Below are positions 10,940-22,258 of a stretch of DNA of 64,000 nt, one piece after another. A program made the position numbers and the translations under genes. Position 1 is the first letter of the stretch; every line of letters starts with the position of its first letter. The stretch spans positions 21,631,509-21,695,508 of the forward strand of contig NC_030852.1 in the NCBI RefSeq assembly GCF_000208745.1, written 5' to 3'. Source of the stretch: Theobroma cacao. Lineage: Eukaryota; Streptophyta; Magnoliopsida; Malvales; Malvaceae. A model generated the notes under the pieces. It worked only from the letters and a program-made list of their open reading frames with translations. It made no database searches and was not told the origin of the DNA.

Positions 10940-13160
10940 GCTTCAAAATAAGCCAAAAAAATTAAAAAACTATAAAAAAAACTCATAAAGAAAATTAAAA
11001 AATTTCAAAAGCTTAGCGAATTTCAAAATTGAGGTTTTTTAATTTTTAGGGAGAACATGAAAGGGCCGACTGCAAGGGAGAAAAAAAACAAAGAGAAAAA
11101 GCCATTCTTGTCGTGCTTTGCGGATATGCAGGGTGATACGAGGGAGGTCCACTGCTACTGGTGGTGTTAGGCTAGTGCTTTTCTAGGTTCTAGTTTGCTA
11201 TTGTTCATGTTCAGATGCTGGCTTGTGGGGCTACTGGTGGTGTTGGACTAATGCTTTTCTCAGCTCATAAAATTTAGTTTTGATTCTTTTTTTTTTTTTT
11301 GAAAATTTAGTTTTCATTTAAAAAAATAATAAGGCGGAAGGAGAATTAATTAAAGCCTATTTTTCTACTTGATTTGACACACTTGTATGGGCTCATAAGA
11401 TGGAAATTATTCATGTTTTCTAAGTATAGTGAGAATGAAGTCTAGTAGTAGTTAATTGACATCGACACATTTGTACCATACCAAGCAAGCAATATGCCTT
11501 GGAATAGAGCAGAGTAAATGGTTGGCCTTTGCCTTGGATAAAAAAAAAATAGCATAGGAAAGGATACATGTAGCGTAGAAAGCAATACGTGCAGCCTGAT
11601 TAATTAGAAAGGGTCAAAGCATGAAGCAAATCGAGCGACAATAATCAATCAAGGCAGATTTACACAAAACCTTCCCAAGATTTAGTTGAACCAATAAAAT
11701 ACCAAAAATTCTTCCTTTAGGAAATAAATAAACCAATAAAATCGAATCAGTTGATCTCTCACTATCAGCCAGAGCATTAGGGTCCTACTTATCTACTAAA
11801 GCATCCATATTCATATATATGGCTCGCCAGCATGCTCCTTAATTTCTAATACAAAAATTAGTAATTAATTATGATCGTGTGGTATTTTTCATTCTTTACA
11901 TCAGCATCACATGAGTATAGAATAATAATGATATTTTAATTAATAATAATTAGTCAATTATTAATTATAAGTATTTAGTTGATTTAAAATAAATATATAA
12001 TAATTTAACTAAACGTAAAAAAATAATAATTTATTTGAATTTTTAAAAATAATTTAAAAACTTTTTCAAGTATTATGTTTTTATTTTTTTTCTTGATAAA
12101 TGATAACTAGATAAGATAAAGTTAAACAAATTTTACTCCCTCAATCGCAATTAAGGATTACGTATAGAAAATGAGTGTTCTTAATTTATTTTTTGGATTA
12201 AAGTCACATTGTCATTGTCATGTAAGTAAATATTGAATTTTGTTATGTTTAATTTCATTGAATTTTACTATCATACTTTGGATTTTGTTGTTCTTGGCGC
12301 ATAAAGCATTGGAATTGATGAAAATGTAATATTTTCATAAAAAGAAATTATGTAAAATATTATAATTTCATTACTTGTCGTATTAAAATAAACGTAATTG
12401 AAAATGTAGTGACAAAATTTAGCAAATGAATTAATAAAATATTTCACTTTTGTTATATTTTGTCAGAAAATCAACAAAATTAAAAATACGATGTTAATAT
12501 TTAATAAACTTAAAATGTTGTGGTACAATTCAATATTTAATCAAAACATAAGGATAGATTTCACCTGACTTACTCTTTTTGAAAAAAATAAAGAAAAAAT
12601 TGAGTGATTCACTTCATCCCCTCAACAAAAAATGTGCAAAAAAATAACGGTTATTTTTTTGGATTAAATTAGAGAGAATAATATGACAAGTAAAATATAT
12701 TAATTTGATTCCATCAGGCAAGGAGGAATAACGAGCAGTGAGCCAGTAAAGTAAGTTGGGAATCCAACTTCTTTTTTGTTGTTCTTGCGGTGCAAGTGCA
12801 AAATTTTGTATTTCTTGACTTTTTGGAAAGTGGGAAAGCGCACTTGTTTCTCAATATCAAAGAAAGAAATAAAATAGTTAATTAATTAAGTAATTAATTA
12901 ATGTAAAAAAAGACAAAAACTACTCTGGAAAAAAAGGAAACACAAATAAAAGTCCTGTGGTTCCCGTTCCTTCTGTCCGTGCTTCTCTCTTCTATTCTCC
13001 AAGTTGTTGACAGCTACAGAAAATGTAATTCCCATAAGACTATTACTTACTACTCTAAATTTAGCTGTGTATCATTATGACATTTAACAAAGCTTAAAAA
13101 GTGCTGAGTTAAAGGTAATTATTTTAATCAAAGACCTTTGCCTCCCCCTCCCACTCTGTT
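10940..13160. other. Intergenic; AT-rich; upstream region of the GT47 gene
   Basis: No ORF with recognisable homology. A ~36-bp imperfect direct repeat (ctactggtggtgttaggcta at 11155 and ctactggtggtgttggacta at 11231, each followed by a variant of gtgcttttct) sits in a more GC-rich patch at 11100-11270. 11930-12500 is very AT-rich, with TTAATTAA-type strings at 11940-11960 and 12880-12900. The last few hundred bases presumably include the promoter of the GT47 gene; I see no unambiguous TATA box. Confidence 0.5.
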
Positions 13161-13189
13161 TTTTGGTTCTCTGTGCACTTCCCAAAAGA

Positions 13190-13939
13190 ACGATTCTTCA
13201 CTCCATTGGGCAGGCCCAAACCTCTTCAAGGTATTTTTTTCTATTTCTTTTTTTTTTTGTCATTTTCTTGCAATTTTGCAGCTGCCCGTTTCTGCAAATC
13301 ATCCAACTTGAATGCCCAGATGATAAAGTTCATTTTTTTCCCACCATTTTTCATGCTAGTTTACTTTTTTTTTTTGTTTATTTTAAATAGTTTTTACGAT
13401 TTATTTTCTGGGATTTCCATTTTCATATACTTGTATGAGATAAAACGAGCAGTCTTTTTGAGTGTTCATTTTTGTTTTATTTTTTTGTTTTTGGTGTTTT
13501 GCAGACTAATGGTATTTTGCTTCGATGAGCAATCCAAAGAGAGGTGAAGCGGATGGTTTTTTTCTGAGAGGTACACGATTCTGCGTGTTTACCAAGTTCG
13601 TAAGAGTATAATCTGTGGTCAAATTTACAGGAAAGGAATATTTTTTACTTAGATTAGTGGGTTGGGATGTGTGCAGAAAGCCCGTCTCTTTAGTGCTATG
13701 AAATTTCCATAGAAATAAGCCTCCTGAAAGTCTTTTCAACACACCCTTCAGTGTTTAAAGAGAAAAATAGGGTTTTAGCCACCCGTTTTGTGCTGACCAA
13801 GTAGTAATAACTGTTTACAAATTGAATGGAGGCATCACTTTAGCAGTTTGCTTAGAACTCAATCGGTGGTTTCCTTCTTTTCCTTGTTTGTTTTATTATC
13901 TGAATTTATTAAATTGCCTGTTTGTTTTAGATATCATCA
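13190..13939 (+). promoter_or_regulatory. 5' leader of the GT47 gene, probably containing an intron
   Basis: A donor-like cttcaag|gtattt at about 13229 and a pyrimidine-rich acceptor ttttgcag|act ending at about 13504 would remove a ~275-bp leader intron. A second acceptor-like tgttttag|atatc lies at about 13930, just before the start codon at 13940, so alternative leader splicing is possible. Several short ATG-initiated frames occur here (for example 13822-14088) that have no recognisable protein. The transcript start is not determined. Confidence 0.45.
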
Positions 13940-16900
13940 ATGTTGGAAAAGGGCGTCTTTCCCTCAAGGTTTCTTTTCTATATAATAACCATTTCAATGT
14001 TTCTTTTGATCCTTTCTTCTGTGTTTCTTCTTCAATTTGGGAATACATCTCTTATTCCCCGCTCAGTTTTCAAATTAATTCTTCTTAATGGTACATCGGT
14101 TTACTTACCCAATCTCAAAAGTGAGCAAATAAAATTACCTTTCCTCTCATCCGAGTCTTCACAAGTTGATGCTCAAATACCATTAAGAAATGGGCAGTCA
14201 TCTTGTCAGATATCCAGTTCTGGGAAGAAAATGTGTGCTTCCTGGCAGCAAAATTTAAAGTCCTGCGACACCAGTGAGGCACTTTTAAGGGTATATATGT
14301 ATGACTTGCCTTCTGAATTTCACTTTGGGTTATTGGGTTGGAAAGGAAAAGCAAATCAGATGTGGCCTGATGTAAACGACCCAAGTATAATCCCATTGTA
14401 CCCTGGAGGGTTAAATCTACAGCATAGTATGGAGTACTGGCTCACTCTTGATCTTCTATCTTCAAACACACCAAATGTGGTCAGACCATGTTCTGCAATT
14501 AGAGTTAAGAATTCAAGTCAAGCAGACATAATATTTGTGCCATTCTTTGCATCCCTCAGTTACAACCGGCATTCCAAGCTTCGAGGAAAGGAGAAAGTTA
14601 GTGTTAATAAAATGTTGCAGAATAAATTAGTTCAGTTTCTGATCACACAGGATGAATGGAAGCGATTTGGGGGGAAGGACCACTTAATTGTGGCCCACCA
14701 TCCAAATAGCATGCTGGATGCAAGAGGAGAACTAGGTTCTGCAATGTTTGTGCTTGCAGATTTTGGGAGATACCCTACCGAAATAGCAAATCTTGAGAAG
14801 GATATAATCGCTCCTTATAGGCATGTTGTGAGGTCCATTCCCAGTACTGATTCAGCCCCATTTGACAAACGCCCAATACTAGTCTATTTCCAAGGAGCGA
14901 TTTACAGGAAAGATGTAAGTTTCTTTTCCTTTTATGAATTGAATTATCCAAATGTTTGTTTCTATTTGTTTTGTTGACTTGAGAAAGAAACTGCTACTGT
15001 GAATATGGATATATTAAAGTAGTATGAAGGCACGTTTCTCTTTTCTTCAACTTGATTAAGTGGAAATTCAAGTGACTTGATGAAGATGTTGCTCAATAAT
15101 TTCCTGGTAAGACTAGTAAGTAAAACTTGTGAAGTGATTGTTATGCGATATGAACATCAGCAGGTGATGAGAGAAGAGTAGACAAAATACAATATGCTTT
15201 TATCACTCTAAAGAAAGTTGAAGTTTTCCCTATGCTATATTTCCTCTAGGTTCAACTACTTGTTTGGAGATAGATGACAACAATTGCTGTGCTCATTAAG
15301 CTATAACTTTTAGTTGGAAGTGATTTTTTTTCTTTTCTCCACAGTTCTTTGAAATTATCAAAACCATCTAGTATCGTAGCCATTGCCATATAATTCAAAA
15401 CAGTGAGCTCCAGTTTGAAGGTGACTGTTCGTGTAGGCTTGAATGAGCTAATGAAAGTAGGCTTAGATGAGTAAATGAAAGTATGGTTAGAGACTTTTTC
15501 TTAGGTTTTCATGCACTGGGAGGTGTTGTTGAGATAAGGGAGAATCTCTTTGGGAAAGGAGAGAGACGAGGGATTGGTTTTTGGTGGCAGACAGAGTGTG
15601 AGCAGTTGGATCATGCATTAGGCTTAGGATTCTCAGAAGATTAATTGATTATAGGCAGGGTACCTAGATCAGATAGAGCAGCATTATCTGCTAGCTAAAA
15701 TGGATTATAGCAGAGTTCTCCAAAAAAGAAACTTCTTTTGCACCTTGGGTCACATTAGAGACAGGGTAGTCCAGTTACTGCAACTTTTTGTTTCAGTTTT
15801 GGGCAAGGAATGGAGGAAGTAGTAGGCACATCTTTTTTCCAAAAGGATGTCTCATGCTCTGATCTACACTGCCCCGGAATTTTTCACATTCATAGGGATA
15901 ATATCAGTATCCTGGAAAATATTTAAAATCTTTGTGGCACTTGAGCACTTGAAATGAAATTATAACCTTTTTCATGGTAATCGAAAAGCAAAAAGATATT
16001 TCATTCATGATGGACCAGAGAGGACACTGATATGGAACAGAAGATAATGGTATATGCAGGGGTGGAGCCTCCTTATATGGATGGCCCCCCCAAAACTTTT
16101 AAAATTTTTTTCATAACATATAAAAATTTTTAATTTTTTTATATATTCTATTACTTGCTCCCTCAAAATAATGTTTTATTTAATGATTAATATAAATAAA
16201 AAATAATAAAATAATTTCACTTTTCTCACTCAATTTTAAATTTTTTTAATTTATATCATTATTTTTATTTATATTTGTTTATTTTTTTCATTTTATTCCA
16301 TTTGTTCATATGTTATAAGTTTATATAAATATTCTTTTTCAAATTTCTACAAACCATTAACGATGTTCTTTGTCTTTCTTTTTTGTTATGTAATATGTGG
16401 TAGCTACCTTCTACTTGCCATGTTCTTTTTTTTTATATTACATAAATTTTATTTTTTATGATTTTAATCTTTAAAAATTTCATCAACGTATCATTTTTTT
16501 ATTAATCCTGATTATGTAAGAGGAAATTAACTTGAGTATTTTTTTTTATATGNATCAACGTATCATTTTTTTATTAATCCTGATTATGTAAGAGGAAATT
16601 AACTTGAGTATTTTTTTATATGCTTTACGTTTTATATTTAATTAAAATGAAATTATCTTGAATATATAGTATTTAAATAATTCTGATTATATAAGAAAAA
16701 ATCAATAATTTTATGTATTACGTTTTTAACCATTTATATTTTACAAATTATAGTTTTATATTTAGTTTCATATTTCTATTATCAATATTTTTATTATTGA
16801 TTGAATTTAACATATTAGTTTTTTAAAATTTTTAACTCTTATTTAACTGTGTTTGGCTCTCCCCAATAAAATTTGGCTAGCTCCGCCCCTGGGTATATGT

Positions 16901-17680
16901 AACATCATTTCCTTATTTCAAGTGCAGATTAGAGTAAAGGGAACCAATTCCTAGTTACCATTTATGATACTAATATAACTGCCATGGTTCTTGTTAATGT
17001 GATTTCCAGTGCCCTCTCAATTACCATTCCTATTCTCTTAAGTTAAACCAGCAGTAACATTTCTCATTATACTTGCTTACTAATTGAATTGAAGTCTGAA
17101 ATTGTCATCCTGGGATGTACCAGGTTAGATCTCTCTCTATAAGTATAACTTTGGGTCTGTAATTTTTCTTCAGGGAGGAGCCATTCGCCAGGAACTGTAT
17201 TACCTTCTCAAAGATGAGAAAGATGTACACTTTGCATTTGGCACCATTCAAGGGAATGGAGTCAACCAGGCTGGGCAAGGGATGACCTCGTCCAAATTCT
17301 GCCTCAATATTGCTGGTGATACACCTTCTTCCAATCGTCTCTTTGATGCTATTGTCAGCCATTGTGTTCCTGTGATTATTAGTGACGAGATTGAGCTACC
17401 ATTTGAAGATGTCATCGACTACACAGAGTTTTGCATATTTGTTCGTGCATCAGATGCTGTGAAGAACGGATATCTGCTAAAACTTCTTAGAGGAATTAAG
17501 AGAGAGCAGTGGAACAAGAAGTGGGAAAAATTGAAGGAAATTGTTCGGCACTTTCAGTATCAGTACCCATCCCTGCCTTGTGATGCTGTGGATATGATTT
17601 GGGAGGCAGTTGCACGGAAGGTTTCTTCAGTACAATTTAGAATTCATAGGGAGAACAGATATCGCAGATCAGGCAGATAA
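13940..17680 (+). CDS. Exostosin-family (GT47) glycosyltransferase, ARAD/At1g67410-like, two coding exons
   Basis: Coding exons 13940-14914 and 17174-17680, joined gat|gtaagt...cttcag|gga in phase 0, give 493 residues. Residues about 11-33 form one hydrophobic membrane anchor after a short basic N-terminus, the type II topology of Golgi glycosyltransferases. The exostosin domain starts at RVYMYDLP (117-124). It includes a Y-P-G substrate-side region, DHLIVAHHPN, VLADFGR and, in exon 2, the family-defining block KFCLNIAGDTPSSNRLFDAI (366-385), followed by CVPVIISDEIELPFEDVIDY. GT47 enzymes build pectin and hemicellulose side chains (arabinan, galactan, xyloglucan) in the Golgi; the exact sugar cannot be read from sequence. 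Length and domain order are normal and there are no internal stops, so it looks functional. The 2.26-kb intron carries a MITE and an assembly join. Which GT47 subgroup it belongs to is inference. Confidence 0.9.
16057..16891. mobile_element. hAT-type MITE inside the GT47 intron
   Basis: Ends are CAGGGGTGGAGCCTCC (left) and, reverse-complemented, CAGGGGCGGAGCTAGCC (right), the imperfect terminal inverted repeats of a plant hAT-like family. They are flanked by a perfect 8-bp direct duplication GGTATATG (16049-16056 and 16892-16899), the target-site size of hAT elements. The interior is AT-rich and has no transposase, so it is non-autonomous. It contains the single N at 16553; the true element is probably about 70 bp shorter if that duplication is an assembly artefact. 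Confidence 0.9.
16482..16622. repeat. ~70-bp direct duplication across a single N
   Basis: 16482-16552 and 16554-16622 are the same sequence apart from the length of one T-run, separated only by an N at 16553. This is the expected signature of two overlapping contig ends placed side by side without being merged, and should not be read as a true tandem repeat. Confidence 0.85.
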
Positions 17681-18509
17681 AATGATAAACAACCAGTTCT
17701 AAGATCAAAAGGATTTTAACCTTGCATTCGATGGAGATCATAAGATTTATAGCTGGTTGTACATTTAAAAAAAAAAAAAAAGTTCATGAGAAACAAACAT
17801 GGATTTGTTGAAGATCTGTAAAGGCCTTCTTTTCACTCCTTTATTCATGCTGAGCATTGAGTATGTTTTGTGGGTCCAATACATATTTTGATTCTGAGAA
17901 CACAAATTCCATCATTCGGTTAAAGTTCATCAGGCTTGTTCATTTCTTTCTCTAAGACTGATGCACAGGCTGAATTAAATACGCAACGCAACAGTACAAC
18001 AGAGTATATAAAAGATTTTGCAAAGGCTATGTTGGCTACGAGCTCCTAGTTTGAAGAATTGCATCATTCATTACTTGCAAGTTTTGAGAGATGAAAATTT
18101 GAATGAAAAGAAATTTGAGTGTTTCATTGCCACATTCAAAAGCTAAAATCAACTAAGATGAGTAAATCCTTTTTCTTGGTAAAGAAAACTAGGAAGCATG
18201 CTACATTTGTGTATAATAGAAAGTACAATCGTCCTTAGGTATTCTTCTATTGGTTAGGACCTAGTTTTATACAATATAAGGAGAGAAAATCCTGGCTAAC
18301 AGCTGCAATTTTTCTGCTCAACCAAAAAACTTTCGACTGAAACAAATGAAAATGTAGAAAACCCAATAAACCCGCATGGAGAAACAACTGAGAAAGCAGA
18401 AATCCTGTTGCTTTTCTTTGCATCAGTTATAGCCTCAAGCCATCACATCCTTTGCTGACAAACTGCCTCACCCACTTCTGTCTGTGAAATGAAAAATCAG
18501 CTTCAGGTG
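17681..18509. other. 3' untranslated/intergenic region between GT47 and the CLE gene (tail-to-tail)
   Basis: No gene. The GT47 3' untranslated region presumably occupies the first few hundred bases; an A-run at 17767-17781 is present. The two flanking genes converge here. Confidence 0.5.
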
Positions 18510-18791
18510 TCAACATCTGTTGTGAATGGGGTCCGATCCTTTTCTTACTCTTCTTTTGTTTGACTGATTGGGATCAAACATCATTGAAGGTGCAGGTGCC
18601 AAACTTTGCCTGGTTTGCAAAGAGTCCACATCAACAGCCTTGAGAAAGCGTGAGTTTTGAGCAAATGGTAACAACCCTTTATCCCATCTGAGAGCAAGAT
18701 CAATGCCTCTCAGTCCAGAAACCATCTCTGGTTGAACTACCAAGAGACAAATACAAGCAAGAAGAATGACCCTATTAACTGAGAAAACCAT
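18510..18791 (-). CDS. CLE45: CLE45-like secreted signalling peptide precursor
   Basis: A 93-residue intronless precursor. The ATG at 18791 is preferred over the upstream in-frame ATG at 18854 because it opens directly onto a secretion signal (VNRVILLACICLLVVQPEMV, residues 5-24), as in the family; the longer form would bury the signal behind 21 residues. After a variable middle, the conserved C-terminal CLE motif RRVRKGSDPIHN occupies residues 80-91, followed by Arg-Cys. Arabidopsis CLE45 carries RRVRRGSDPIHN, one residue different. CLE peptides are cut out of the precursor in the apoplast and bind leucine-rich-repeat receptor kinases; CLE45 is known to act through BAM3 to restrain protophloem differentiation in roots and through SKM1/2 in pollen growth. 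Orthology is inferred from the motif. The gene is separate from its neighbours and has no visible damage. Confidence 0.88.
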   Translation of the reverse strand: MVFSVNRVILLACICLLVVQPEMVSGLRGIDLALRWDKGLLPFAQNSRFLKAVDVDSLQTRQSLAPAPSMMFDPNQSNKRRVRKGSDPIHNRC

Positions 18792-21700
18792 GTTTCTGCT
18801 CGAAGAGGAAAGAGAAGAGGGACAGAAGACAGAGGTACCTCTGGCTGGAGGCAATGATGAGAAAATTAACTATGTTGTCTGAGACAGCACCAGCCTAGTT
18901 CCTATGGCTTATATCTGCGGGAATGAGCCTGAGGTTTATCTTTTATGGGATTTGGAAGACTAAAAGAATAAAGCAGGAGGGGCCCCAGAACATGTAGGGA
19001 AGTTTAGATTCACCTCAATCATAAGCCTGCCACAGAAGCAATATAAAGGCTGTATTAGAAGACTCTGACAGGTTTGAACAAAAAGTTAGAGTTGGAACAC
19101 TATCCTTGGGAAGACAAGTATCTTTTCATTTTGGTTTCCCTACATCTCCCTATCATTTGCCTTGCTCTTTTTTACCAAACAAAGACCAACCTCTTGAACT
19201 CTCAGCCGACTTGCCACATCATCCGACCATACTGACATGTACTTGCTCCATGTCTTCAACTATGCCTGGCCAATAGCTTACAAATATGTACATGGCTCAA
19301 GAGAGCAGAGCAGTAGTTTTGCTGCTTCATTTCATTTTTCTTTGGGTAAGGATAAATTCAATACAACATATTAGGACCCAGTAATGGGAATATTATTTGC
19401 TATATATCCATGATTATAATTCTCATACTACTAATAAATAAACAACCAGGTTTGGACATCATATTGTTCAATTTTTCCTCCCGCTCTATTGTTTCTCCCC
19501 AGGATAATAGAAAAATATTATTGAAACATTAAGAAGGATGATTTTCTGAATTGAGAAAAACTTCGTGGTTTTTTCTCTGGATACAAATTGAGAAAAACAA
19601 GTTCTGATAAGTAAGGAAATCTATCGAGTTAATTGCGTTATTATGCGTATGATTAGCCATGACAACTAAAGTGAGTTTGGGTGGGCAAAGCAAAGCCATG
19701 AGCCAGCCAGAATTCAGATAGGTACAGTAACAAGAAAGCCATTAAAAGTAGAGATGTTGGGGCAAGGGTGAGGAACAGTAACATCCCAAAAAAAACCAAT
19801 CACTTGCTTTATGCTAAACCAACTTTAGAATTCCAAGCTCTTCTCTCCATGCAACAAAAAATCACAGTCTTGGTTCCTTGTGCTTAATGGGTTTCCTTTA
19901 TGCTTTTCTTTCCTTTGATCTCTTCTTTGGTTTTGCCCAACTCTAGCCCTCCATTCAAAGTTTCAAAGACTACACCCCATCTTAGGGCTTCTCTCCCCTG
20001 TTTGGCCTTCTCTTGTCTCCCTGTTGCTTTTCTTTGTTTTTCTCGTGTATCCATGAAGACCCCTCACTCTCGTTGAAATTTAAATTAATACAAGGGAAGG
20101 GACCCTTGCTTTAAGATATAAAAATAAATAAATAAATAAATAGGCCTTTGAGGCAAATTTTTGAAACTGAAGAAAACTTTACAGAGCATTTGTTTTTTCT
20201 TTTCTTCAGTAACTGATTCAAGTACACGACCAATAGGCAAATTTATCTCATCCTTCTCCGTGTTCTTCTTGATCCCAGTTTTGAACAGAATACCTTACCT
20301 TCTATAGAGGGGGAAAAGGATGGGCAACAAACCCACCCAAATACATGGTTATTGGCAAGGTTATGCAGTTTTATGGAGTTTCCAACATGTCTCTGGCTTT
20401 GTGAATTCTCCGAGAGAGAAAAAGGAAGAACATGCTTGCATTGTCCGTTGGAAGGATGGGGACAGGTCGTGGTCCAAACCTAATACACAACAGTTTAACA
20501 AAATCTAGTAGAGTGGGCCCTTTTCTTTACTTCATTCCCATTTATAAAGCAAAAGAAAGAAATTGAATGAGTTGTTGCTTTCCCAGATCATCATTCACCA
20601 TCAATCATATTTCGCTTTAAAACTACTCTTACAGGATCTCACTCTCATCTGCATACTAATGCATGCTTCATAATTATCTATATGATGTATCCATCTTCAA
20701 TGATTCAGGCTAAAGCACATACAAAATTTGGCATGTGACAGAATATACAGCCCTCCAAGACACCATCATCCTAAGGTGTCAAATAGTTCCCACTACTTAC
20801 AAAAAATAAATACTTATAAAATTACTCAAACCCTTTGTAAATAATCAAACAATAGAAAGTCAGGACGAAATAACATTACTCTTATGTCTTCGTGAATCCA
20901 CATGTTTTACTCTTCTTGAACATGTCAAAAGGTAGGGTGAAATTCAATTTGCAGATATTTAATAGCTAGGATTTGACAACTTTTTTCTAAAGAAAACAAG
21001 ACTCCAGATTCCAGATTAGCTGTTCCAGCACAATGGTTCCATCCCAATTTGGAGTCATCAGGGTCCACCAATTATTAGGAGAAGAAAAGAACTGATAAAT
21101 TGAGTAAAAGCAAGCAATAGACTGACACGTTTTCATGGCAAATAAGAGTAATAAAATACATTACAACTTCCCAGTAATGATTGATTAGAACCAAAACAAA
21201 AACACGACTAACAATCAACAATCTTATCTCAGTGATAACAGCTACCATTATTTGATAATTGTAAGGCCAGTAATGCTGAACAACTATAAACACAGCATGA
21301 GGATTAGAAAAAGAGAAATATTTTCAAATGACAGAGGAGGATAACAAATACAGTTAAGAAATAATAAACATAGAAGTCCCCTTCAAACCAGCAGACTGAA
21401 ATTTAAATGCAGTTGCAGGGCTCATTAAAAGTTAGTAGAATCTCTACAACATAAAGAATGGGAAAAGGATGCAAAGTCGTGAAATAACCAGCTGTAGGAA
21501 TAGGATAATGCTAAAACAGGATTTTCTCATTACATTAGAATGCTGTCCAGTAATTTTATACCACTGAGTTTCCCTGATTAGCAAAAATTTAACAACTACG
21601 GTTTAAACCAGGCTATTCATCACATGTCAGTAACAGATAGAAAGACTATGACAACAAAGACAACAAAGATGTTGATTACAATAATCACCCTCACAGGATA

Positions 21701-22258
21701 CCAGCACATGATGTAACAAGACCAATCAACTGGTGCATTCACCTCCATAAACAAGATAATTGAGGAAAACCTTTTGCATTATGACATGATTGGATAAGTT
21801 AAACATGTAAAGATAAAGCAGAGTATATATTAAAAAGGAAAACCTTTCACAGTAACAATAAAAAATGGCTATGAGTTATCGAAGTTGTCTCAAATGTGAA
21901 AACTCCGCTTCAACTCCACCTGAAACTTAGGAGTATCCAAGAAAGTTTGGAATTATATTTCTGCGCCAACAACTCCAGGAATACAAGTTCCTCATGCAGT
22001 GAAAATGAGGCAATGAGATTCAAGATTTATGTACAAACATAAACAGTGACATTGATGCCCTCAAATAAGTACGGAACAAAAACATCTTCAGGGTTTTCTG
22101 AAAAACAATTAGAAGTACAACATAACAAATGCGAAGAACACAATCTCCCCATTTTCTTTCACTGCTAGTAGAATGAGTAAGACAATTTACCCATAGTTTC
22201 ATTACTAACCTACACTCTTCACCACCATAGCCTCTTACCAAAGAAAAGGACTGTCACA
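18792..22258. other. Intergenic between CLE45-like promoter and RINGv 3' end; no recognised gene
   Basis: 18792-20300 would hold the CLE gene's promoter and upstream DNA. An (AAAT)n microsatellite lies at about 20119-20143. A 62-codon frame at 20320-20508 (plus) has Trp-rich residues but no recognised domain and no splice partner I can see, so I do not call it. 20520-22258 has no credible coding sequence; its proximal end would be the 3' untranslated region of the RINGv gene. Confidence 0.5.

Noticed and set aside
13822..14088. ORF overlapping the GT47 start in another frame
   Set aside because: Shadow of the leader and first exon; the GT47 frame has the domain.
20320..20508. 62-codon plus-strand ORF near the CLE gene
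   Set aside because: No recognised domain, no splice partner, no promoter signal; not distinguishable from chance.
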